Below, in pieces: positions 26,061-32,853 of a stretch of DNA of 32,853 nt. The notes under the pieces are model-generated. The model ran no database searches. It saw nothing but the letters and a program-made list of their open reading frames with translations, and was not told the DNA's origin. A program made the position numbers and the translations under genes. Numbering within the stretch: position 1 is the first letter of the stretch; each line of letters starts with the position of its first letter. This DNA comes from an uncultured Pseudomonadota bacterium (GTDB lineage Bacteria; Pseudomonadota; Alphaproteobacteria; UBA3830): positions 1 through 32,853 of the forward strand of contig CACWKL010000008.1 in NCBI GenBank assembly GCA_902761495.1, given 5' to 3'.

Positions 26061-27284
26061 ATGAAAAAGATTTTGGTGATTTTATCCGTTATTGCTGTGT
26101 TTAACGCGGATTTTGCGGAAGGAAAAAAGAAGATCTATTCGGGAAAATCTTCATCGAAAAAAACAGCTATTCAATCTGCAAAGAAAAAAGTAGGATTACC
26201 CGATGCCAAGCAGGCGGTTCTCATCGATTTTGATACCGGAGAAATCTTGTATGATAAAAATTCTCAGGAGAGATGTTCTCCATCGTCTATGACAAAATTG
26301 ATGACACTGTACATTTTATTCTCTGCAATAAAAAGCGGTCGCTTAGCGATGAACGATGAACTTTTGGTAAGTGAAGAAGCCCAAAGCATGGAAGGTTCTC
26401 GCAGCTTTTTCAAAGCCGGAACTTATGCCAAGTTAGAAGATCTAATAAGAAGCATAATCGTACATTCCGGAAACGATGCTTGTGTCATCGTCGCAGAAGC
26501 TCTTTCAGGAGACTCTTCTATATTCGCTGACGAAATGAATCGAAAAGCGGAAGAATTCGACTTGAAAAACACTCATTTCACCAATCCCACGGGACTGCCA
26601 GATGAAGAGCATTACTCTACCGTCTATGATTTGGCGATCATTTCTCAACGTTTAATGAAAGATTTTCCGGAATATTATTCCTATTTTTCCGAAAAAACGT
26701 TTACCATTAACGGAATCACTCAACCAAACCGTAATACTCTTTTGGGAAACTCTATGGGTGTTGATGGGTTAAAAACAGGACATACAAACGCTGGTGGATA
26801 TGGACTTATCGCTTCTACCACCCGAAATGATAAGCGATTAATTGCTGTCGTGAACGGATGTTCCGGTACAAAATCACGAAATTTGGCAGCAAATGGCTTG
26901 TTGGCTCTTGGATATCGCGAATTTGCAAATTTTAGAAAGATAAAGGCAGGAACTCCGATCACAAAATTAAAAGTCTGGCTGGGCGATAGAAACGAAATTG
27001 ATGTTTGCGCTCACGAAGATATCAATATAATGATTCCTAGAAAATTCCAAAATAAATTCAAAGTAGAAGCAAAGATGAAGGAACCAATTGAAGCTCCGGT
27101 GGCGCTCGGATCAAAAGTCGGAGAGCTATCCTATCGCTATGAAAACTTTGTCTCAAAAAAATACGATCTATTCGCCTGCCAAGCAGTGAAACGAGCAGGT
27201 TTTTTCGAAAGAGCAAGGTCTGCCGTAAGTTATTTATTGTTCGGAACATCCGATAGCCAGCAAGGACAAGAAACTCAGCAATGA
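26061..27284 (+). CDS. dacF: D-alanyl-D-alanine carboxypeptidase, PBP5/6 type
   Basis: A low-molecular-weight penicillin-binding protein (peptidase S11) that trims the terminal D-Ala from peptidoglycan stem peptides in the periplasm. It has 407 residues. A signal peptide (MKKILVILSVIAVFNADFAEG) comes first, then a basic, Lys/Ser-rich stretch (22-43), which is unusual. The catalytic triad motifs are all present: SMTK with Ser76, SGN at 136-138 and KTG at 238-240. A PBP5 C-terminal domain (about 285-375) and a basic/hydrophobic tail (RAGFFERARSAVSYLLFG) that may anchor it to the membrane follow. The stop overlaps tmk by 4 bp. The dacF-tmk order is common in alphaproteobacteria. Confidence 0.93.
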   Translation: MKKILVILSVIAVFNADFAEGKKKIYSGKSSSKKTAIQSAKKKVGLPDAKQAVLIDFDTGEILYDKNSQERCSPSSMTKLMTLYILFSAIKSGRLAMNDELLVSEEAQSMEGSRSFFKAGTYAKLEDLIRSIIVHSGNDACVIVAEALSGDSSIFADEMNRKAEEFDLKNTHFTNPTGLPDEEHYSTVYDLAIISQRLMKDFPEYYSYFSEKTFTINGITQPNRNTLLGNSMGVDGLKTGHTNAGGYGLIASTTRNDKRLIAVVNGCSGTKSRNLAANGLLALGYREFANFRKIKAGTPITKLKVWLGDRNEIDVCAHEDINIMIPRKFQNKFKVEAKMKEPIEAPVALGSKVGELSYRYENFVSKKYDLFACQAVKRAGFFERARSAVSYLLFGTSDSQQGQETQQ

Positions 27285-27913
27285 AAAAGGGATTTTTTAT
27301 CAGCTTCGAAGGTGGAGAAGGCACAGGGAAATCAACTCAGGTGAGACTGTTGGCTAACAAGCTAGCTGAACGAGGAAATCTAGTCCACGTCACGCGAGAG
27401 CCTGGAGGAACAGAACTTTCTGAAAAAATTCGCGACATTCTGAAAACAACTTCAAATATCGATTCAATAACGGAAATGTTGCTGTTATTCGCTGCTCGTC
27501 GAGAGCATTTCATAAAATCCATTTGCCCATTACTTGAGCAGAACTATATCGTACTTTGCGATAGATTTTACGACTCCTCTTTGGTTTATCAGGGAATATT
27601 AAAAAACGTTCCAATCGCGGAAATAATGCAGTTGAAAGAAATGACTCTCGGAAATTTTGAACCTGATTTTACGATTATCTTGGATATTCCTTCGAGCGTA
27701 GCGAAAAAGAGAATTCAGGGTCGCCAATTGTATTGGGACGACTACGACATGATGTCCGAAAATGAATACAACATTATTCGGAACGGATTTAAAAAAATCG
27801 CAGAAATATTCCCATTCCGTTGCAAACTAATAGATGCATCTGGAAATGAAAGAAAAGTATTCTCAAAGGTACAAAAAGCTGTGGAGAAATTCATGTCAGA
27901 AGCAGAACGGTAA
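27281..27913 (+). CDS. tmk: Thymidylate kinase
   Basis: Tmk phosphorylates dTMP to dTDP for DNA synthesis. The 210-residue protein has the P-loop FEGGEGTGKST (9-19), the dTMP-binding REPGGT (39-44), and the DRFYDSSLVYQG motif (94-105). The LID region reads RIQGRQLYWDDYD, without the DR.E of the E. coli type, so LID chemistry may differ. It overlaps dacF by 4 bp (ATGA). In many alphaproteobacteria holB (DNA polymerase III delta') follows tmk; here the next gene is the convergent topA, 41 bp away, marking a rearrangement point. No terminator hairpin is seen in the gap. Confidence 0.95.
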   Translation: MKKGFFISFEGGEGTGKSTQVRLLANKLAERGNLVHVTREPGGTELSEKIRDILKTTSNIDSITEMLLLFAARREHFIKSICPLLEQNYIVLCDRFYDSSLVYQGILKNVPIAEIMQLKEMTLGNFEPDFTIILDIPSSVAKKRIQGRQLYWDDYDMMSENEYNIIRNGFKKIAEIFPFRCKLIDASGNERKVFSKVQKAVEKFMSEAER

Positions 27914-27954
27914 ATATCTCAATTAACTAAACACAAAAACTTACCGCAACAAAT

Positions 27955-30279
27955 CTAAAGAGATACTTTTCCTGACTTCTTCAGAATTTCAGTGGCCTTT
28001 GGCAGATCTATCGAAAAAATATCTTCCGTTTTCGGTATAGACACATATTTGCCTTTGAAAAACACATATGGCCCGTAGCGACCGATACCGACCTTTACTT
28101 CTTCCGTCCCGATCGTTCCAATCGACTTCGGAAGGCTCAACAAAAACAGAGCCATATTCAAATCGACATTATTTGCTTCCACTGTCTTTGGAACAGGTGC
28201 TCTTAAAGGCTTCTCTTTTTTCTTACCTTTCTCTTCCGTTTTATTTTGATTTTTCTTTTCGAGATAGAGACCATACGGACCTTTCTTCAACAAGATTTCT
28301 GCATTGTCCATCGGATCATTCCCCAAAAATTTCGGAAACTCGCTGGCCGCAACCATAGCATTGTCATCCTGATTCATCGGAGAAGAATCCAATTTTCTTA
28401 CATACTTGCACTCAGGGTATCGAGAACAACCAATGAACGAACCAAATCGTCCTATTTTCAGACTGAGCTCGCCCTCCTTGCACTCCGGACATTGTCTTGA
28501 AACCTTTCCGTCGGACATAAAAAGAAATTTCTCCATGGACTTGTTCAGCTTATCAATAACGTCTGAAATCTTTACATCCTTCATGCCGGCAATCGCTGCC
28601 GAAAAATCCTTCCAAAAACCATTCAGAACATCGAGCTTTGAACGACTGTTGTTTGAAACATCATCCAAAAATTGCTCCAAATCCGCGGTAAATCCGTACT
28701 CCAGGTAGTGACTGAAGAAACTCATCAAGAACGAAGTAACCAAACGCCCACGAATTTCAGGAACAAAAAACTTTTTCACTAATTTTACGTAACCCCTGTC
28801 CTGAAGAACCTGCAAAATCGTAGCATACGTCGAAGGGCGACCGATTCCCAACTCCTCCAGTTTTTTTACAAGACTCGCTTCGGAAAATCTCGAAGGCGGC
28901 GTCGTAAAATGTTGCAGTGCTTCAATTTTCTTGGTCGGAGTATTATCTCCTTCCTTCAACGGAGGCAGTAGCCCCTCCTCATTTTCATCTTGATCGTCTC
29001 TTCCTTCTACATAAACCTTCAAAAATCCTTCAAAAACAACTGTATTTCCGTTTGCTCTGAAAATATTTTTATTCTGGTCGCTCAGATCTATCTGCACTTT
29101 GTTGAATTCAGCTGAAGACATCTGACAGGCAACTGCTCTCTTCCAAATTAAAGTATACAATTTCAGTTGATCATTAGAGAGCTTTCCCTCAAGAGTATCC
29201 GGAATAACCCCCGCATCCACAGGACGAATAGCCTCGTGAGCCTCCTGAGCATTTTTCACCTTTGTGTTGTAAACTCTCGGCTTCGACGGAACAAAGTCCT
29301 TTCCGTATTTTTCTTCAATAACCTGTCGAATTTTATTAACCGCGTCCGTCGACAAATTTATACTGTCGGTTCTCATGTAGGTTATCAACGCTTTGGTTTC
29401 TCCGCCGATATCAACACCTTCATACAAGTTTTGCGCCAACTGCATGGTTTTCTTGGCACTAAATCCCAACTTTCGAGAGGCTTCCTGCTGCAAAGTCGAA
29501 GTAATAAATGCCGGCGAAGGATTTCTCTTCACGATTTTCGACTCAACCTTAGTTACTGAAAAATCATTCACCAACTCATCTTTTATCACCTGCGCTTCCT
29601 GCTCATTTTTTATGGAAAACTTATCCAGCTTTTTCCCTTTGTGATGGGTCAAATGGGCAGGAAAGACTTTTTTATCAGGAGCCGCAAACTTCCCCTCGAT
29701 CGTCCAATATTCTTTTTTCTCAAAAGATTCTATTTCGGTTTCTCGATCTACAATTATTCGCAATGCGACTGATTGAACTCTACCAGCAGACTTACTTCCA
29801 GGCAATTTGCGCCACAAAATCGGAGAAAGATTGAAACCAACCAAATAATCCAAAGCTCGACGCGCAAGATAAGCATCAACCAAGGAACTATCAATGTCTC
29901 GCGGATTTTCTATCGCCGCTTTTATCGCACTTTTCGTAATCTCATGAAATGCTATGCGCTTGAACGGAACTTTTAACTTCTTCGCTTCTTGCAACACTTC
30001 TTTTATGTGCCAAGAAATAGCTTCCCCTTCCCTATCAGGGTCAGTTGCGAGCAATAATTCATCACAGTTTTTGAGTTGTTTTACGATGTCTTGAACGCAC
30101 TTCTTGCCTCGCGCACTCATTTCCCAAACCATTGAGAAATTATTATCCGGCTGAACACTTCCGTCTTTCGCTAATAAATCACGGATATGACCATAACTGG
30201 CCATAACCTTAAAATCCGATCCCAAATATTTATTGATCGTTTTCGCCTTCGCCGGAGATTCCACTATTACAAGACGCAT
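27955..30279 (-). CDS. topA: DNA topoisomerase I
   Basis: A type IA topoisomerase that relaxes negative supercoils, balancing the gyrase encoded upstream. It has 774 residues. The Toprim domain starts MRLVIVESPAKAKTINKYLG and includes DPDREGE (80-86). The active-site Tyr301 is in ALITYMRTDSINLS. There is one Cys4 zinc ribbon (CPEC...CSRYPEC, about 594-620), followed by Cys-free C-terminal repeats (KKGPYGLYLE; VGIGRYGPYVFFKGKYVSI) with a Lys-rich insert between them. It is shorter than E. coli TopA. The SD AAGG is 5 nt before the ATG. It follows dprA by 9 bp, the usual alphaproteobacterial arrangement. Confidence 0.97.
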   Translation of the reverse strand: MRLVIVESPAKAKTINKYLGSDFKVMASYGHIRDLLAKDGSVQPDNNFSMVWEMSARGKKCVQDIVKQLKNCDELLLATDPDREGEAISWHIKEVLQEAKKLKVPFKRIAFHEITKSAIKAAIENPRDIDSSLVDAYLARRALDYLVGFNLSPILWRKLPGSKSAGRVQSVALRIIVDRETEIESFEKKEYWTIEGKFAAPDKKVFPAHLTHHKGKKLDKFSIKNEQEAQVIKDELVNDFSVTKVESKIVKRNPSPAFITSTLQQEASRKLGFSAKKTMQLAQNLYEGVDIGGETKALITYMRTDSINLSTDAVNKIRQVIEEKYGKDFVPSKPRVYNTKVKNAQEAHEAIRPVDAGVIPDTLEGKLSNDQLKLYTLIWKRAVACQMSSAEFNKVQIDLSDQNKNIFRANGNTVVFEGFLKVYVEGRDDQDENEEGLLPPLKEGDNTPTKKIEALQHFTTPPSRFSEASLVKKLEELGIGRPSTYATILQVLQDRGYVKLVKKFFVPEIRGRLVTSFLMSFFSHYLEYGFTADLEQFLDDVSNNSRSKLDVLNGFWKDFSAAIAGMKDVKISDVIDKLNKSMEKFLFMSDGKVSRQCPECKEGELSLKIGRFGSFIGCSRYPECKYVRKLDSSPMNQDDNAMVAASEFPKFLGNDPMDNAEILLKKGPYGLYLEKKNQNKTEEKGKKKEKPLRAPVPKTVEANNVDLNMALFLLSLPKSIGTIGTEEVKVGIGRYGPYVFFKGKYVSIPKTEDIFSIDLPKATEILKKSGKVSL

Positions 30280-30288
30280 ATCAACCTT

Positions 30289-31380
30289 TTACCCATTTAT
30301 CAAACTTACTCTCTGTCCGCTAAGCCTAACGATTTTATTTTCTATTTCCAATTCCATCAAAATCGGCAACACCTTCTGGAGAGACATTCCAAGCGTAGAA
30401 ACCAACTCATCGATAGTTATAGGAGTAAAACTCAACAAATTCAATATCTTTTCGTGAATTTCTTCGGGTTCAGATTTAAACGAAACGGCTGCGCTATCCA
30501 AAAGAAGCTCCTCCTGAATTGCCTTGTGGGGGAAAATATAATCCAAAACATCCTGAGAGGACAACGTCAAAATCGCCCCTTGTTTCAACAAATTATTTCC
30601 TCCTTCACTTTTTATGTCCAGAGGAAACCCGGGAACGACAAAAATGTCTCTGTTATACTCCAAAGCGCATTTCGCCGTTATCAAAGAACCCGATTGCTTT
30701 GCTGCTTCAATTATCACCGTCCCTGAAGACAAACCTGCAATAATTCGATTTCTTTTCGGAAATAAATGCCCTTGTGGCGCGGTTCCCAGAGGCATTTCCG
30801 CAAAAATAATTCCGTTTTCCTTTATGTTTTCGTATAACTTTTTGTTTTCCGGAGGATATATAACATCTACGCCCGATGCCAAAACAGATATTGTTCCCGT
30901 TGCAATACTTGCCTTATGAGCTTCGGAATCTATGCCTCGCGCCATTCCCGAGACAATCACGACGTCGTTGCGCCCCAAATCTTCAGCAATTTGTCGACAA
31001 AGCTTATTCGCCATTATCGAAGAATTTCTCGCTCCGACAATCGAAATCAAATTTCTTTTGTTGAATTCCTCTAACTTCTCCCTTCTTCCCAAAAAAGTCA
31101 GAACTGGAGGAGCATCAACCACCTGGCGCAACAGGGGTGGATATAATTCATCTTCAAAAAAAACAAACTCTGCACCTAACTTTTTCGTATTTTCTATTTC
31201 TTTTTCAATAACCGAATCTTCGCAAATTTTGTATTTCCGCGAGTAATCTTTCAGCATCTCCAGAGATTCTACGGCACTGGAATATTTCTTAATCAATCGC
31301 CAAAATAAACGAATACCTATCGACTCACTTCGAGTTAATTTTAAACGAGCAAATTTTTCTTCCTTCGAAAGTATTTTCAA
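30289..31380 (-). CDS. dprA: DNA-processing protein DprA/Smf
   Basis: DprA binds incoming single-stranded DNA and loads RecA during natural transformation; it is widely conserved even in non-competent bacteria. The 363-residue protein contains the Rossmann-fold core with GMARGIDSEAHKASI, SVLASGVDVIYPPENKKLYE, FPKRNRIIAGLS and SGSLITAKCALEYNRDIF. A C-terminal winged-helix domain covers about 300-360. The start is TTG at 31378-31380, with GAGG 6 nt upstream; the SD overlaps the plsY stop (TAGAGG), suggesting coupling. It is 9 bp from both plsY and topA. YifB/ComM, also linked to transformation, is encoded elsewhere in the window. Confidence 0.96.
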   Translation of the reverse strand: MKILSKEEKFARLKLTRSESIGIRLFWRLIKKYSSAVESLEMLKDYSRKYKICEDSVIEKEIENTKKLGAEFVFFEDELYPPLLRQVVDAPPVLTFLGRREKLEEFNKRNLISIVGARNSSIMANKLCRQIAEDLGRNDVVIVSGMARGIDSEAHKASIATGTISVLASGVDVIYPPENKKLYENIKENGIIFAEMPLGTAPQGHLFPKRNRIIAGLSSGTVIIEAAKQSGSLITAKCALEYNRDIFVVPGFPLDIKSEGGNNLLKQGAILTLSSQDVLDYIFPHKAIQEELLLDSAAVSFKSEPEEIHEKILNLLSFTPITIDELVSTLGMSLQKVLPILMELEIENKIVRLSGQRVSLING

Positions 31381-31389
31381 ACGATACCT

Positions 31390-31968
31390 CTATATTTTTT
31401 TCTCCTGATTATTGCGCAACCTTATCAAATTATCCTTATGTTTAATAAAGATCAAAATTACCAAAAATATCAAGGCGCCCATCGTAAATATATTGTTTTG
31501 GACGTACCTATACAGCAGCAAACTACTGGAAACAGCTATCAAACACGAAACGGAAGAGATCCGACAAGTTAAAAAGACTGCTATCCAAATTAATCCGGCA
31601 CATAAAAGTACAAACCAACTAATAGCGCCAACTGTTCCCAAGAAGGTCGCAACTCCCTTTCCTCCTTTAAATTTCAACCAAATAGGAAACATATGTCCAA
31701 TGGTCGGGGCAACAAGGATCAGCAAATTGCAAATCAAATTACCTGAATCAAAAAAATAGCAAGGGATAAATGCTTTCGAAAAATCGCAAACCAAAGTCAT
31801 CGCGCTCAGTAATTTTCCCTGTGTCCTCAGAACATTTGTACTGCCTATATTTCCCGAGCCTTTCTCGCGAAGCCCTCCCGACCCGAATAACTCTGAAAAA
31901 ATCAGTCCAAACGGAATGGATCCGAGCAAATATGCGAACAAAGGATACAAATATTGCTGCATCGACAT
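31390..31968 (-). CDS. plsY: Acyl-phosphate:glycerol-3-phosphate acyltransferase PlsY
   Basis: PlsY acylates glycerol-3-phosphate from acyl-phosphate, the first committed step of phospholipid synthesis at the inner membrane. The 192-residue protein has about five membrane segments and the three family motifs: GSIPFGLIFS, GSGNIGSTNVLRT and KFKGGKGVATFLG. The first ATG overlaps the rlmB stop by one base (TAATG), which supports starting at MSMQQYL rather than two codons later. It belongs to the rlmB-plsY-dprA-topA operon. PlsX, which makes acyl-phosphate, is not in the window. A tail after the last membrane segment is short and basic. Confidence 0.96.
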   Translation of the reverse strand: MSMQQYLYPLFAYLLGSIPFGLIFSELFGSGGLREKGSGNIGSTNVLRTQGKLLSAMTLVCDFSKAFIPCYFFDSGNLICNLLILVAPTIGHMFPIWLKFKGGKGVATFLGTVGAISWFVLLCAGLIWIAVFLTCRISSVSCLIAVSSSLLLYRYVQNNIFTMGALIFLVILIFIKHKDNLIRLRNNQEKKI

Positions 31969-32684
31969 TAGTTATTACTCCCTTTTTGCCTTAAAATTTC
32001 ATACAGAGAAACTGTTGCTGCCTGAGCTGCGTTTAAAGTCGTAAACTTCCCAACACTCGGTAATTGAACAAGAAAATCGCAATTTTCTCTGGTCAAGCGA
32101 CGCATTCCCTGTCCTTCACTGCCTATTATCAGCACAAATTTGCCTGATAAATCCATTTCTCCGATTTTTTTATCGCCTCGTTCATCCAATCCGAGACACC
32201 AATATCCTGACTTTTTCAAAAATTTGAGTGATTGAACTAAATTTTTCACCTTTATTAATGGAACAGTTTCAAGAGCCCCCGAAGCCACCTTGGCAATCAC
32301 CGCAGAAACCTCCGGCGCGTGAGCCTCCGGAAGCACAACAGCTTTTGCTCCAAACACGGCAGAAGCCCGCAATATGCTTCCGACATTTTGGGGGTCTGTA
32401 ACTTGATCCAAAAATACTATCGGTCGATCATCGTCGGGCAAGTCTTCTAAAAAAACTTCATCTATTGGCAGAACTTGTGCCGCACACCCTTGATGAATAA
32501 CTTCTTTCCCGAACAAAGAGGAAAAATAATTTTTATCAACAACATCAACTTTTACGAAACAATCAGTGAAAAAATCCCGGTTCTGGGGAAGCACAATTAC
32601 CCTAAAAACCTGTCTCACCTTACTCAGCACCGCCGCTCGCACAGCATGCTTTCCGTAAATCCAAATTTTGTTACCCTTCGCCAT
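31968..32684 (-). CDS. rlmB: SpoU/TrmH-family 2'-O-ribose RNA methyltransferase (RlmB-like)
   Basis: A SPOUT methyltransferase, in E. coli RlmB acting on Gm2251 of 23S rRNA. From the ATG at 32682-32684 it has 238 residues; a GTG one codon earlier is also possible, and neither has a clear SD. The N-terminal substrate-binding domain reads IWIYGKHAVRAAV. Motif 1 is VFLDQVTDPQNVGSILRASA with the catalytic Asn-x-G-x-x-x-R pattern, motif 2 is LIIGSEGQGMRRLT. Motif 3 deviates: the usual SLNVSNA reads TLNAAQA, keeping the Asn but losing the following V-S. It is the first gene of the rlmB-plsY-dprA-topA run. The exact RNA target is not provable here. Confidence 0.88.
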   Translation of the reverse strand: MAKGNKIWIYGKHAVRAAVLSKVRQVFRVIVLPQNRDFFTDCFVKVDVVDKNYFSSLFGKEVIHQGCAAQVLPIDEVFLEDLPDDDRPIVFLDQVTDPQNVGSILRASAVFGAKAVVLPEAHAPEVSAVIAKVASGALETVPLIKVKNLVQSLKFLKKSGYWCLGLDERGDKKIGEMDLSGKFVLIIGSEGQGMRRLTRENCDFLVQLPSVGKFTTLNAAQAATVSLYEILRQKGSNN

Positions 32685-32764
32685 CACTAAAACACAACAT
32701 ACATCCGCGTCAGGCTACCGCATTTTTCTTTTATTTTAAAGAAAAAAGTACGATATGTATAAGT
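32685..32764. other. Spacer between rlmB and the transposase end, with AT-only hairpin
   Basis: The 80-bp spacer contains a 9-bp inverted repeat, TTTTTCTTT (32723-32731) and AAAGAAAAA (32738-32746), with a TATTTT loop. It is purely AT except for one pair and lacks a T-tail, so it is a weak terminator candidate. A TGT at 32756-32758 could be the outer end of the insertion sequence, but this is a guess without the other end. Confidence 0.3.
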
Positions 32765-32853
32765 TCACATGAGATGAGACGAAATAGCCTCCGAATAATT
32801 TTGAATATACAACGAAGGAGTTAGCCCCTGCAAGGAGGCATGAGGTCTATAAT
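32765..32853 (-). CDS. Integrase-core transposase (IS3/IS481-like), C-terminal end, cut by window edge
   Basis: On the minus strand a frame enters from the window edge and stops at TGA (32767-32765), coding 28 residues. It begins YRPHASLQGLTPSLYIQN, matching the conserved C-terminal RPH-x-x-L-x-G-x-TP motif of DDE integrase-core (rve) transposases of the IS3 and IS481 families. The catalytic DDE residues would lie outside the window. Which of the two families applies cannot be decided from this piece. It lies upstream of and in the same direction as rlmB, so element-borne transcription could reach the rlmB operon. Confidence 0.75.
   Translation of the reverse strand, partial: YRPHASLQGLTPSLYIQNYSEAISSHLM

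Noticed and set aside
30187-30726. 179-codon frame antisense to dprA and topA
   Set aside because: Composition (runs of Arg, Tyr, Phe, Asn) is that of a reverse-strand shadow. dprA and topA are intact and well supported across it.
32723-32746. AT-only hairpin near the right end as a terminator
   Set aside because: The stem has a single G-C pair and no T-tail on either strand beyond the stem itself.
1-32853. CRISPR arrays, prophage, toxin-antitoxin or restriction systems
   Set aside because: No regularly spaced repeats and no proteins of these kinds were found; gaps between genes are short and accounted for.

Overview
The window looks like chromosome from a moderately AT-rich alphaproteobacterium, probably a host- or protist-associated lineage such as Holosporales or relatives. 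That placement is inference, not proof. It rests on the alphaproteobacterial-type Rne, GltX, AccB and DprA/TopA sequences, on the ssb-gyrA, plsY-dprA-topA and dacF-tmk gene orders, on the low GC, and on a type VI secretion (T6SS) cluster embedded among housekeeping genes. Nearly all genes look intact and coding density is high. Four genes (yifB/comM, gyrA, accB, dprA) appear to start with TTG.

Layout. Positions 1-101 hold the 3' end of an IS5-like transposase and its probable terminal repeat. A gene-poor stretch follows (101-425). From about 9960 down to 426, six minus-strand genes form a probable operon: tssK, tssL, tssM, tssA, a BON-domain lipoprotein and yifB/comM. This is only the membrane-complex/baseplate-adaptor part of a T6SS: tssB, C, D (hcp), E, F, G, H, I (vgrG) and a recognisable tssJ are not here. 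A divergent secreted protein of unknown function (10153-10662) faces tssK across an AT-rich region carrying an 11-bp inverted repeat.

A second minus-strand run, 16361 to 10701, is ssb, gyrA, a MalK/UgpC-type ABC ATPase without permeases, rlmH and fabD. Back-to-back promoters separate it from a plus-strand block: tRNA-Val(GAC), accB, accC, then rne (long structured leader), gltX and cysS, the last three joined by 4-bp ATGA overlaps. A 606-bp gene-free stretch, a GT39/ArnT-like membrane glycosyltransferase, and dacF-tmk (also ATGA-overlapped) follow.

The right part is a minus-strand operon rlmB-plsY-dprA-topA, convergent with tmk. The last 89 bases, on the minus strand, encode the C-terminus of an integrase-core (IS3/IS481-like) transposase that continues beyond the window. 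The two ends of the window therefore both lie in or next to insertion sequences.

How the genes relate. Most are core functions: replication and topology (ssb, gyrA, topA, tmk), lipid synthesis (accB, accC, fabD, plsY), RNA metabolism and translation (rne, gltX, cysS, tRNA-Val, rlmH, rlmB), and the cell wall (dacF). Accessory content is the T6SS subset, the secreted unknown, the orphan ABC ATPase and the GT39 protein. ComM/YifB, DprA and SSB are components used in natural transformation elsewhere, but no uptake machinery is visible here.
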